From positions 765-11,576 of the forward strand of contig PLUZ01000211.1 in assembly GCA_003162995.1 (NCBI GenBank): a stretch of DNA of 10,812 nucleotides. The letters are read 5' to 3'. The notes under the pieces were generated by a model that searched no databases, had not been told where the DNA came from, and was given only the letters and a program-made list of their open reading frames with translations. Positions 1 to 6,900 of this stretch are shown here, in pieces. Made by a program: the position numbers and the translations under genes. Position 1 is the first letter of the stretch. Each line of letters opens with the position of its first letter. The stretch is from Methylocapsa sp. (GTDB lineage: Bacteria > Pseudomonadota > Alphaproteobacteria > Rhizobiales > Beijerinckiaceae).

Positions 1-1
1 T

Positions 2-22
2 TAATGTTAAGAAACAACATTA
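2..22. repeat. Small inverted repeat upstream of nusG
   Basis: TAATGTT (2-8) and AACATTA (16-22) are perfect reverse complements separated by 7 bases. The stem is AT-rich and has no T-run after it, so it is a poor intrinsic terminator. In many bacteria secE precedes nusG, so this could lie in the secE-nusG spacer, but secE itself is not visible. It could be an operator-like site or chance. Confidence 0.35.
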
Positions 23-100
23 GGATCCTTCGTTAGCGAGCTATCTATTAAAGTGAGATGCAGGCTTTCGCTTGCGCACATCACCCTCTAGAACAGTTAG

Positions 101-109
101 AGGAAGAGG
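101..109 (+). promoter_or_regulatory. Ribosome binding site of nusG
   Basis: The purine-rich AGGAAGAGG lies 14 bases before ATG 124 and 20 before ATG 130. It is the best Shine-Dalgarno match near the conserved protein start. It supports starting nusG at 124 rather than at the in-frame ATG at 58, which would place this purine tract inside the coding sequence. The 14-base spacing is longer than usual. Confidence 0.5.
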
Positions 110-123
110 TTGAAGTTTTTCCG

Positions 124-654
124 ATGAGCATGCGCTGGTATATCGTTCACGCCTATTCGAATTTCGAGAAAAAGGTCGCCGAATCCATCAAGGAGCAGGC
201 GGCGCAGCGTGGCCTCTCGGGAAAATTCGAAGAGATTCTTGTCCCGACCGAGCATATCGTCGAGATACGCCGCGGCCGTAAGATCAATTCGGAACGCAAA
301 TTCTTTCCCGGCTATGTGCTGGTGAAATGTGATCTTTCCGACGATGTCTACCATCTGATTAAGAATACGCCGAAAGTCACTGGATTCTTGGGCGCCGACA
401 AAAAGCCGATGCCGATTTCCGATAGCGAGGCGGAGCGCATCAAGGGTCAGGTCGCCGAGGGTGTCGACCGGCCCAAATCGTCGATCACCTTTGAAATCGG
501 CGAAACGGTGCGGGTCGCTGACGGCCCCTTCGCTTCCTTCAATGGCATTGTCGAGGATGTCGACGAGGACCGTTCCAGGGTCAAGGTCGCGGTTTCGATC
601 TTCGGCCGCGCGACGCCGGTGGAATTGGAATATGGGCAGGTTGAAAAAGTCTGA
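124..654 (+). CDS. nusG: Transcription termination/antitermination factor NusG
   Basis: NusG binds RNA polymerase through its N-terminal NGN domain and contacts Rho or ribosomal protein S10 through its C-terminal KOW domain, linking transcription to termination or translation. From ATG 124 the protein has 176 residues, a normal length for the family. It opens MSMRWYIVHAYSNFEKKV, the typical NGN start. The segment RKFFPGYVLV is the conserved NGN core near the middle. The KOW domain begins about residue 126 (GETVRVADGPFASFNG) and runs to the C-terminus (VELEYGQVEKV). The reading frame extends upstream to an ATG at 58, but those 22 residues (MQAFACAHHPLEQ...) do not resemble NusG and overlap the likely ribosome binding site. 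ATG 130 (MRWYIVHAY) is a second possible start. Its position ahead of rplK matches the usual bacterial order. Confidence 0.97.
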   Translation: MSMRWYIVHAYSNFEKKVAESIKEQAAQRGLSGKFEEILVPTEHIVEIRRGRKINSERKFFPGYVLVKCDLSDDVYHLIKNTPKVTGFLGADKKPMPISDSEAERIKGQVAEGVDRPKSSITFEIGETVRVADGPFASFNGIVEDVDEDRSRVKVAVSIFGRATPVELEYGQVEKV

Positions 655-665
655 GAATGGATGGT

Positions 666-717
666 TCCGGCGTCCGGCAGGTCGTGGCGCCGGATTACCA
701 GAAATTCTTACTTTTTT
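666..717 (+). terminator. Weak terminator-like hairpin after nusG
   Basis: TCCGGCG (666-672) pairs perfectly with CGCCGGA (688-694) around a 15-base loop, starting 12 bases after the nusG stop. A run of six T (712-717) follows, but only after a 17-base gap. The distance makes it a poor classical intrinsic terminator. It may be a partial terminator or an RNA stability element. Confidence 0.3.
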
Positions 718-766
718 CCGCGAGCTCTTGTGAAATTGGGAGAAATGCGGAATAGGGAGACTTTGA

Positions 767-878
767 GATCACGATGATTTTGGATTGAATCCATCCAAAA
801 TCATCGCGATCGATTCTTAGAGTTTAGAGCGGGATGCCGGCGGAAAACCGGTTTCACTTTATCCTCATCCCGCTTTAG
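767..878. repeat. Two-part palindromic intergenic element (REP-like)
   Basis: Two palindromes sit side by side. The first pairs 767-785 with 793-811 in 18 of 19 positions (one A/C mismatch at 771/807); its core CGATGATTTTGGAT (772-785) matches ATCCAAAATCATCG (793-806) perfectly around a 7-base loop. The second has arms AGCGGGATG (828-836) and CATCCCGCT (866-874), flanked by TTTAGAG and TTTAGAA, with CGG-AAAA-CCG (841-850) in the loop. The form 'tttagagcgggatg...cggaaaaccg...cctcatcccgct' resembles a dispersed intergenic palindrome that I recall from methylotrophic Rhizobiales genomes; this is from memory and was not searched. It carries no coding sequence. It separates nusG from the rplK leader and could affect read-through. 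Confidence 0.65.
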
Positions 879-884
879 AAACTT

Positions 885-965
885 CCATCGGCCGCACTTT
901 GCAACCGATGGCACGAGACGTGGGAGACGGGTCCGCCATGCCTAGCGGAACCCCGCCGGACCACG
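885..965 (+). promoter_or_regulatory. Structured rplK leader, candidate L1 autoregulatory site
   Basis: Two hairpins precede rplK. CCATCGG (885-891) pairs perfectly with CCGATGG (905-911). Next, CGTGG (919-923) pairs with CCACG (961-965), enclosing an asymmetric internal loop and an inner hairpin GGGTCCGC (929-936) / GCGGAACCC (945-953, one bulged A). The outer part reads GTGGGAG on the 5' side and ACCACG on the 3' side. That resembles the L1-binding region of 23S rRNA (helices 76-77), which carries GGUGGGAG opposite ACCACC. In E. coli, L1 represses the rplK-rplA mRNA by binding a site in this leader. The same role here is inferred from position and the sequence likeness. Confidence 0.55.
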
Positions 966-1013
966 ACCGCAACCGCCGCGCCGCAAGGGCCGGCATTGTA
1001 TGGGAGTATGGCA

Positions 1014-1442
1014 ATGGCAAAGAAGATCACGGGCTACGTGAAGCTTCAGGTGCCGGCCGGGGCGGCCAATCCTTCGCCTCCGATCGGTCCCGCGCTCGGT
1101 CAGCGCGGCTTGAACATCATGGAATTTTGCAAGGCATTCAATGCCCGGACGGCGCAGATGGAAAAAGGGACGCCGATCCCGGTTGTGATCACAGCCTTCC
1201 AGGACCGCTCCTTCACTTTCGAGATGAAGCTGCCACCGGTTTCCTACTTTCTAAAGAAGGCCTCCGGTATCCAGTCTGGTTCGAAGACCGCCGGCCGTGG
1301 TTTCGCGGGCACGATCACGAAAGCGCAGATTCAAGAGATTGCCGAGAAAAAAATGCCCGATCTCAATTGTGCCTCGATAGAATCGGCGGCGCGAATGATT
1401 GAGGGCTCCGCCCGTTCCATGGGCCTCGAGATTGTGGGGTAG
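1014..1442 (+). CDS. rplK: 50S ribosomal protein L11
   Basis: L11 binds the GTPase-associated region of 23S rRNA at the base of the L7/L12 stalk and takes part in factor binding and in RelA sensing of uncharged tRNA. The protein has 142 residues, the same as E. coli L11. The N-terminal domain shows [13 protein letters not shown] followed by the conserved proline-rich [13 protein letters not shown] (about residues 20-32), the region tied to thiostrepton binding. The C-terminal rRNA-binding domain starts about residue 70 and contains [14 protein letters not shown] and the terminal MEGLEIVG-like segment, here [11 protein letters not shown] 1014 is chosen because GGGAG (1002-1006) lies 7 bases upstream; ATG 1008 (adding MA) is only 1 base from that site. 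A structured leader precedes it, and rplA follows after 4 bases, so the two are surely co-transcribed. Confidence 0.98.
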   Translation: MAKKITGYVKLQVPAGAANPSPPIGPALGQRGLNIMEFCKAFNARTAQMEKGTPIPVVITAFQDRSFTFEMKLPPVSYFLKKASGIQSGSKTAGRGFAGTITKAQIQEIAEKKMPDLNCASIESAARMIEGSARSMGLEIVG

Positions 1443-1446
1443 GGCG

Positions 1447-2142
1447 ATGGCACATATCGGAAAACGCGTGCAAAAGGCGCGCGAAGGAATTGACCGGATC
1501 AAGCTTTATCCGGTCGCCGAGGCGGTTAAGCTCGTTAGGGAGCGCGCCACAACGAAATTCGATGAAACCGTCGAGATCGCGATGAATCTTGGGGTCGACC
1601 CCAAGCATGCCGATCAGATGGTGCGCGGGGTGGTCAATCTTCCGAATGGAACCGGGCGCAATCTGCGCGTCGCGGTCTTCGCGCGCGGCGCCAAGGCCGA
1701 CGAGGCCACGGCAGCGGGGGCGGACATCGTCGGGGCGGAGGATCTGGTTGCCACCGTTCAAGGCGGTACCATCGCCTTCGACCGTTGTATTGCAACGCCC
1801 GACATGATGCCTCTCGTCGGCAGGCTCGGTAAGGTCTTGGGGCCGCGTGGCCTGATGCCCAATCCAAAGGTCGGTACCGTGACCATGGACATCGTGGGCG
1901 CCGTCAAGGCGTCGAAGGGCGGCGCCGTCGAGTTTCGTGTTGAGAAAGCGGGTATTGTCCAAGGGAGCGTGGGCAAAGCCTCCTTCACGCCGGAAAAACT
2001 TGTCGAAAACATCGCCGCTTTCGTGGACGCCGTGGCCAAGGCCAAGCCTCAGGGCGCCAAAGGCACGTATATCCAAAGGGTTGCGATTTCCTCGACCATG
2101 GGTCCTGGCGTCAAAATCGATCCCGCGACGATCACGGTCTGA
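1447..2142 (+). CDS. rplA: 50S ribosomal protein L1
   Basis: L1 forms the mobile L1 stalk near the ribosomal E site and helps release deacylated tRNA; in several bacteria it also represses its own operon. The protein has 231 residues, close to the 234 of E. coli. Family segments in order are [16 protein letters not shown] at the start, [28 protein letters not shown], a central domain with [21 protein letters not shown], then [17 protein letters not shown] and the C-terminal [28 protein letters not shown] 1447 is preferred over the in-frame ATG at 1399, which would add 16 unrelated residues inside rplK. Purines in GTGGGGTAGGG (1434-1444) supply the ribosome binding site, overlapping the rplK stop. 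Translation is probably coupled to rplK. Confidence 0.98.
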   Translation: MAHIGKRVQKAREGIDRIKLYPVAEAVKLVRERATTKFDETVEIAMNLGVDPKHADQMVRGVVNLPNGTGRNLRVAVFARGAKADEATAAGADIVGAEDLVATVQGGTIAFDRCIATPDMMPLVGRLGKVLGPRGLMPNPKVGTVTMDIVGAVKASKGGAVEFRVEKAGIVQGSVGKASFTPEKLVENIAAFVDAVAKAKPQGAKGTYIQRVAISSTMGPGVKIDPATITV

Positions 2143-2182
2143 GAGATTCGTTTCTGGATTGGTGAAAATTGTATTTCGGCTC

Positions 2183-2210
2183 TTGGCATGATAGACCAAT
2201 GAGTTTAAAT
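2183..2210 (+). promoter_or_regulatory. Candidate promoter for rplJL (rpoBC)
   Basis: TTGGCA (2183-2188, 5 of 6 to TTGACA) and TTAAAT (2205-2210, 4 of 6 to TATAAT) are separated by 16 bases, 41 bases after the rplA stop. E. coli has a promoter at this point in the cluster, and the 568-base gap leaves room for one. Alphaproteobacterial -10 boxes are loosely conserved, so the match is suggestive only. Confidence 0.4.
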
Positions 2211-2341
2211 AGGGGTTTCGGGGTTGATCGGAAATAGCAGCCCCGAATCCACAAAGTTTCCGCGTTTGCGAGGTGCCTGCGAGTTTCGCTTCGGGAGCAG
2301 TTTCGTTTCCGGCGAAGGGTATTGCGTGACGCGGCGGGTAA

Positions 2342-2379
2342 GGCCGGAGGATAGGCGGTGACGCCTGTCCTTTCCGGCC
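2342..2379 (+). other. Strong 16-pair hairpin with GTGA tetraloop in the rplJ leader
   Basis: GGCCGGA (2342-2348) pairs with TCCGGCC (2373-2379), and GGATAGGCG (2349-2357) pairs with CGCCTGTCC (2362-2370, one G-U pair). A two-base TT bulge (2371-2372) lies on the 3' side. The loop GTGA (2358-2361) fits the stable GNRA class. There is no T-run after it, so it is not a terminator. It is a good candidate for a functional RNA element, perhaps a protein-binding arm. Confidence 0.6.
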
Positions 2380-2523
2380 ATGTCCTGTCCGAGACTGCCG
2401 GCGTGAGGGGTCGTCCTTCTGGGTCGAACTCAAGCTTAATCTCTCGACCGCCGCTCCGGTTTCCTGCCGGAATGGCGATCTTGGGCCGGCATAGACGGGG
2501 TAACGACAAGAATTTTGGATTGC

Positions 2524-2550
2524 AGGAAGGCTCCGCCTTTTTTGGTTCCT
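2524..2550 (+). terminator. Attenuator-like hairpin with T-run in the rplJ leader
   Basis: AAGGC (2527-2531) pairs with GCCTT (2535-2539) around TCC and runs straight into six T (2538-2543), the form of a short intrinsic terminator. AGGAA (2524-2528) can instead pair with TTCCT (2546-2550). These two pairings share bases, so they could be mutually exclusive. It lies about 170 bases before rplJ, where full termination would silence rplJL and rpoBC, so partial attenuation is more likely than full stop. The stem is short. Confidence 0.35.
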
Positions 2551-2611
2551 TCGATTTTGGTCTACCCCACTGTCCGGCGCGGCATTTCCGTTCCGGGGAC
2601 AGGCACAGCGT

Positions 2612-2650
2612 CGCCTCGACGGGTGGTTCGCCCCCCGTGTTGACGAGGCG
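2612..2650 (+). other. Bulged hairpin in the rplJ leader
   Basis: CGCCTCG (2612-2618) pairs with CGAGGCG (2644-2650), and ACGGG (2619-2623) pairs with CCCGT (2634-2638). A five-base bulge GTTGA (2639-2643) lies only on the 3' side. One-sided bulges of this kind occur in protein-binding RNA motifs, including those bound by L10, but I cannot show that this one is an L10 site. Confidence 0.45.
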
Positions 2651-2663
2651 GCAGATGCAGCCT

Positions 2664-2703
2664 GCGGGCCGGAATTCTTAGAATTTCGCGCCCGCGTAAG
2701 GAG
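2664..2703 (+). promoter_or_regulatory. Hairpin next to the rplJ ribosome binding site
   Basis: GCGGGC (2664-2669) pairs with GCCCGC (2690-2695), enclosing the perfect palindrome AATTCT-T-AGAATT (2673-2685). The stem ends two bases before the Shine-Dalgarno AAGGAG (2698-2703), which is 7 bases from GTG 2711. A structure this close could limit ribosome access, so it is a plausible part of translational control of rplJ. Confidence 0.45.
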
Positions 2704-2710
2704 ACACACC

Positions 2711-3226
2711 GTGGACAGAGGGGAAAAGAAAGAGTGCGTGGCGTCCCTCGCCGATGTCTTTAAGACGACATCGGTGGTGGTTGTCGCGCATTATTCCGGC
2801 TTAACCGTGGCTCAAATGCAAGCTCTGCGCAAGCAGATGCGCGCGGCTGGTGCCGGTGTGCAAGTCGCTAAGAACCGTCTTGTTAAGATTGCTGTGCAAG
2901 GTACTGAAGTTGCTTCTATTTCCGAGCTCATGCGGGGCCCAACCCTGATCGCCTATTCGGACGATCCGGTCGCGGCACCGAAAGCTGCGGTGGCTTTCGC
3001 CAAGGAAAACGACAAGCTCGTAATTCTTGGCGGTGCCATGGGGGCGACCTCGCTCAACGTGGATGCTGTTCGCTCGCTTGCAACGCTGCCGTCCTTGGAC
3101 GAACTGCGTGGCAAACTCGTTGGCATCATCGTGGCACCGGCGACGAAACTGGCGCAACTCACAACGGCGCCGGCCGCGAAGCTTGCACGCGTGTTTGCGG
3201 CCTATGGCGGAAAAGATGCCGCCTGA
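2711..3226 (+). CDS. rplJ: 50S ribosomal protein L10
   Basis: L10 anchors the L7/L12 dimers to 23S rRNA, forming the stalk that recruits elongation factors; with L12 it commonly represses its own mRNA. The protein has 171 residues. It starts with GTG, and the N-terminus [18 protein letters not shown] followed by [16 protein letters not shown] and [19 protein letters not shown] is typical of alphaproteobacterial L10. RGPTLIAYS is the conserved mid-protein strand. The C-terminal part (about residues 145-171, [21 protein letters not shown]) corresponds to the helix that binds L12 dimers. AAGGAG lies 7 bases upstream of GTG 2711, which fixes the start. Codons 56-70 are unusually rich in T-ending codons (11 of 15) compared with the GC-ending codons around them. 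rplL follows after 67 bases. Confidence 0.97.
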   Translation: MDRGEKKECVASLADVFKTTSVVVVAHYSGLTVAQMQALRKQMRAAGAGVQVAKNRLVKIAVQGTEVASISELMRGPTLIAYSDDPVAAPKAAVAFAKENDKLVILGGAMGATSLNVDAVRSLATLPSLDELRGKLVGIIVAPATKLAQLTTAPAAKLARVFAAYGGKDAA

Positions 3227-3282
3227 AGTCTTCATCTTGACGGACTTACAAATCTTTTGAACCAATCGAAAAACGCAATCGA

Positions 3283-3286
3283 AGGA
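3283..3286 (+). promoter_or_regulatory. Ribosome binding site of rplL
   Basis: AGGA within the purine tract AAGGAAGAG (3282-3290) lies 7 bases before ATG 3294. A strong site is expected because L7/L12 is made in several copies per ribosome while L10 is made in one. The 67-base rplJ-rplL spacer is AT-rich and shows no strong hairpin. Confidence 0.6.
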
Positions 3287-3293
3287 AGAGAAA

Positions 3294-3674
3294 ATGGCCA
3301 ATCTGGAAAAGATCGTCGAGGATCTTTCGAGCCTCACCGTGCTCGAAGCCGCCGAACTCGCCAAGCTTTTGGAAGAAAAATGGGGTGTGTCCGCAGCGGC
3401 GGCGGTTGCCGTGGCGGCGGGGCCCGCGGCTGGCGGCGCAGCGGCTGCGCCAGCGGAGGAGCAAACCGAGTTCACGGTAATCCTTGCGGCGATCGGCGAC
3501 AAGAAAATCGAAGTCATCAAGGAAGTGCGTGCCGTAACCGGCCTTGGCCTCAAGGAGGCGAAGGATCTGGTCGAAGCCGCGCCCAAGCCCGTCAAGGAGG
3601 GCGTGAGCAAGGAAGAGGCCGAGAAAATTAAGGCTGCGCTCGAAAAAGCGGGTGCCAAGGTGGAGTTGAAGTGA
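3294..3674 (+). CDS. rplL: 50S ribosomal protein L7/L12
   Basis: L7/L12 is the multi-copy stalk protein whose C-terminal domains recruit and stimulate the translational GTPases. The protein has 126 residues. The N-terminal dimerization and L10-binding helices are [20 protein letters not shown] to about residue 33. An alanine- and glycine-rich flexible hinge follows (about residues 34-55, [15 protein letters not shown]). The compact C-terminal domain from about residue 57 includes [36 protein letters not shown] and the end [12 protein letters not shown], all hallmark segments. No cysteine or odd residue is seen. It sits directly after rplJ and before rpoB, as in nearly all proteobacteria. Confidence 0.98.
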   Translation: MANLEKIVEDLSSLTVLEAAELAKLLEEKWGVSAAAAVAVAAGPAAGGAAAAPAEEQTEFTVILAAIGDKKIEVIKEVRAVTGLGLKEAKDLVEAAPKPVKEGVSKEEAEKIKAALEKAGAKVELK

Positions 3675-3712
3675 TTGTGGCTTGACTGTTGCGGCGGTCC
3701 TAAGTTTCGCAA

Positions 3713-3747
3713 GGCGGCGGTTCCATCCTCATTTTGGGGCCGCCGCC
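3713..3747 (+). terminator. GC-rich hairpin after rplL, possible attenuator
   Basis: GGCGGCGG (3713-3720) pairs perfectly with CCGCCGCC (3740-3747) around a 19-base loop, 39 bases after the rplL stop. An upstream GCGGCGG (3691-3697) could compete for the same 3' arm. No clear T-run follows, only scattered T such as TTTCGTTTTG (3761-3770). In E. coli a partial attenuator lies here and lowers rpoBC expression relative to rplL; the same role is inferred here. The sequence may equally be a processing or stability hairpin. Confidence 0.4.
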
Positions 3748-3825
3748 GAGCTGAAACCTATTTCGTTTTGCAAAATCTGTTCGGACTTTCCAGCAAGTGT
3801 GTTCGCGTTGACGTGAGCGCCTGAT

Positions 3826-3851
3826 GCTGAGGAAGGCTCTCCCCTTCCAGC
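3826..3851 (+). other. Bulged hairpin between rplL and rpoB, possible processing site
   Basis: GGAAGG (3831-3836) pairs with CCTTCC (3843-3848) around six bases. The stem continues with GCT (3826-3828) pairing AGC (3849-3851) across a two-base GA bulge. In E. coli an RNase III cleavage hairpin lies in the rplL-rpoB spacer. This hairpin is in the matching place but is short for an RNase III substrate. Apart from it and the hairpin at 3713-3747, the 250-base spacer shows no gene. Confidence 0.35.
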
Positions 3852-3914
3852 GTCCCGGCTGGATGCGGGTCTCGCGAATTTCCGCTTGAGAAAATCGCTG
3901 TTTACACGAGGTGC

Positions 3915-3920
3915 GAGGAG
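3915..3920 (+). promoter_or_regulatory. Ribosome binding site of rpoB
   Basis: GAGGAG ends 4 bases before ATG 3925. The spacing is short but usable, whereas ATG 3937 (MAQTFTGRK) would be 16 bases away. This supports 3925 as the start, giving an N-terminus MAHNMAQTF. Confidence 0.6.
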
Positions 3921-3924
3921 CGAC

Positions 3925-6900
3925 ATGGCTCATAATATGGCGCAGACGTTCACCGGCCGTAAGCGTATTCGTAAATTTTTCGGGCATATCCGTGAAGTCG
4001 CGGAAATGCCGAACCTGATCGAAGTTCAAAAAGCTTCCTATGACCAATTCCTTCTCGTCAACGAGCCGGAAGGGGGGCGTCCAGACGAAGGATTGCAATC
4101 GGTTTTTAAGTCGGTTTTCCCGATTTCCGATTTTTCGAACACGGCTTTGCTCGAATTTGTTAAATATGAATTCGAGCCGCCGAAATATGATGTCGACGAA
4201 TGCCGTCAACGCGGCATGACCTTCGCTGCGCCTCTCAAAGTGACTTTGCGCCTGATCGTGTTCGATGTCGATCCCGACACCGCCGCCAGATCGGTCAAGG
4301 ACATCAAGGAGCAAGATGTCTATATGGGAGACATGCCCTTGATGACGATGAACGGCACGTTCATCGTCAACGGGACCGAGCGGGTCATCGTTTCGCAGAT
4401 GCACCGTTCTCCGGGCGTGTTTTTCGATCACGACAAAGGCAAGAGTCATTCTTCCGGCAAGCTTCTGTTCGCGGCGAGGATTATTCCTTATCGCGGCTCC
4501 TGGCTTGATATTGAATTCGACGCCAAGGACATCGTCCATGCCCGTATCGACCGGCGCCGGAAAATTCCGGCGACGTCGATCCTTTATGCTCTCGGCATGG
4601 ACGGCGAGGAGATTCTCTCGACTTTTTATAAGACGATCACTTATAAGCGGGACAAGGATGGCTGGCGTCTTCCCTTCGAGCCTGATCGCATGAAAGGCAT
4701 GAAGGCCGCCCTCGACGTTCTTGACGCGGACACCGGCGAAGTTGTCCTCGAAGCGGGCAAGAAACTCACCGTGCGCAGCGCGCGCTTGCTCTCGGAGCGA
4801 GGCGTCAAATTTCTGCGCGCGCAGGACGAGGATCTGCACGGGCAATATATTGCCTCCGATCTTTATAACCCGGCGACCGGTGAAATCTTTGCCGAGGCAG
4901 GCGATGAGATCACCGTCAAATCACTGGCGCCTCTGATCGACGCCGGCTTCACCGAATTGCCGGTGCTCGATATCGATCACGTCAATATCGGACCCTATAT
5001 TCGCAACACCCTCACCGTCGACAAGAATAGCTCCCGCGAGGAGGCGTTATTCGATATCTACCGCGTCATGCGGCCGGGGGAACCGCCGACTGTTGATACG
5101 GCGGAGGCGATGTTTCATTCGCTGTTTTTCGATTCCGAGCGTTATGATCTTTCGGCTGTCGGCCGGGTCAAGATGAACATGCGCATGGATCTCGATGCGG
5201 CGGACACGGTGCGTACCCTCCGCAAGGAGGATATTGTCGCGGTGATGCGGGCGCTTGTCGACCTGCGCGACGGCCGCGGCGAAATCGACGACATCGACCA
5301 TCTCGGCAACCGCCGGGTCCGCTCGGTCGGCGAACTCATGGAGAATCAGTATCGGCTCGGCTTGTTGCGCATGGAGCGGGCGATAAAGGAGCGGATGTCT
5401 TCGGTCGATATCGATACGGTCATGCCGCAGGATTTGATCAATGCCAAACCTGCCGCGGCATCGGTGCGCGAGTTCTTCGGTTCATCGCAATTGTCGCAGT
5501 TCATGGACCAGACCAATCCCTTGTCCGAAATTACGCATAAGCGGCGGTTGTCGGCGCTCGGCCCCGGCGGTCTTACGCGCGAGCGGGCGGGCTTCGAGGT
5601 GCGCGACGTGCATCCGACGCATTACGGACGCATCTGCCCGATCGAAACCCCGGAAGGCCCGAATATCGGTCTCATAAACTCACTCGCGACTTTCGCGCGC
5701 GTCAATAAATATGGGTTCATAGAGACGCCTTACCAGCGGCTCAAGGATAGCCGCGTTACGGACGAGGTGGTTTATCTTTCGGCGATGGAGGAGGCCAAAT
5801 ATTACGTCGCGCAGGCGAATGCACCGCTCGACGCTGAGCGGGCACTGACCGAGGATCTTGTTGTGTGCCGGCACTCGGGCGACGTCGTCATGGTCCCGCG
5901 CGAACGCGTCGATTTCATGGATGTTTCGCCAAAGCAGCTCGTATCGGTCGCCGCCGCCTTGATCCCCTTCCTTGAGAACGACGACGCCAACCGCGCGCTC
6001 ATGGGCTCCAATATGCAGCGCCAGGCCGTGCCGCTCGTTCGGGCCGACGCTCCGCTTGTCGGCACTGGCATGGAATCCGTCGTCGCACGGGATTCCGGCG
6101 CCGCCATCGCGGCGCGGCGCACCGGGTTCATCGACCAGGTCGATGCGACGCGCATCGTGGTCCGGGCTACCGAGGAAACCGACGCCGGCAAGCCCGGAGT
6201 TGATATCTACCGGATGATGAAGTTCCAGCGCTCGAACCAATCGACCTGCATCAACCAGAAACCGCTGGTGCGCGTCGGCGATTATGTGCGCAAGGGCGAT
6301 ATCATCGCCGACGGCCCCTCGACCGACCTCGGCGATCTGGCGCTTGGCCGCAACGTCCTCGTCGCCTTCATGCCTTGGAATGGGTATAATTTCGAGGATT
6401 CGATCCTTCTCAATGAGCGAATCGTCAAGGATGATGTTTTTACCTCGATTCACATTGACGAATTCGAGGTGTTGGCGCGCGACACGAAGCTCGGTCCGGA
6501 GGAAATCACCCGCGATATTCCGAATGTGTCGGAAGAGGCCTTGAAGAATCTTGACGAGGCCGGGATCGTTTATATCGGCGCCGAGGTCCAGGCGGGCGAC
6601 ATTCTCGTCGGCAAGATAACCCCGAAAGGCGAAAGCCCGATGACGCCGGAAGAAAAGCTTCTGCGCGCGATCTTCGGCGAGAAGGCCTCCGATGTCCGCG
6701 ATACGTCTTTGCGGGTGCCGCCCGGCGTGCAAGGCACGATCGTCGAAGTGCGCGTCTTCAACCGGCATGGCGTTGATAAGGACGAGCGTGCCCAAGCCAT
6801 CGAGCGCGAGGAGATCGAGCGTCTCGCGAAGGACCGCGACGATGAGTTAGCGATCCTCGACCGCAACGTTTATGCGCGTCTCATGGACGTGCTCGCGGGC

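Larger units (their letters stand above)
2214..2710 (+). promoter_or_regulatory. Long structured rplJ leader (L10-type leader candidate)
   Basis: About 500 bases between the candidate promoter and rplJ carry no credible gene but many inverted repeats. The first is 2214-2223 / 2241-2250 (9 of 10 paired, one T-T mismatch). Smaller ones include TTCGC (2285-2289) / GCGAA (2312-2316), GGTCGA (2422-2427) / TCGACC (2444-2449), TCCGG (2455-2459) / CCGGA (2467-2471) and CTGTCC (2570-2575) / GGACAG (2597-2602). The strongest are listed separately. In many bacteria the L10-(L12)n complex binds the rplJ leader and represses translation (the L10 leader family). That role here is inferred from position and structure; I could not identify the exact L10 site. 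Confidence 0.5.

Noticed and set aside
899..1402. Open frame of 167 codons on the + strand overlapping rplK
   Set aside because: It covers the rplK leader and is out of frame with rplK, whose translation is unmistakable L11.
2358..2681. Open frame of 107 codons on the + strand in the rplA-rplJ interval
   Set aside because: Its start falls in the GTGA loop of a strong hairpin, I see no ribosome binding site, and its translation looks like composition-driven sequence. The region is better explained as a structured leader.
1363..2709. Long open frame of 448 codons on the - strand across rplA and the rplJ leader
   Set aside because: It lies opposite rplA and the leader, its translation is rich in Arg, Pro and Gly with no family likeness, and long antisense frames are common in GC-rich DNA.
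3682..3813. TTGACT (3682-3687) and TTGACG (3808-3813) as -35 boxes of a separate rpoB promoter
   Set aside because: Neither has a recognisable -10 box at 16-18 bases downstream, so I do not call a promoter.
5482..5569. Possible rifampicin-resistance substitutions in rpoB
   Set aside because: The residues matching E. coli Q513, D516, H526 and S531 are all unchanged. The only nearby difference noticed is T for N at the position after DQ, which I recall as normal in this class.
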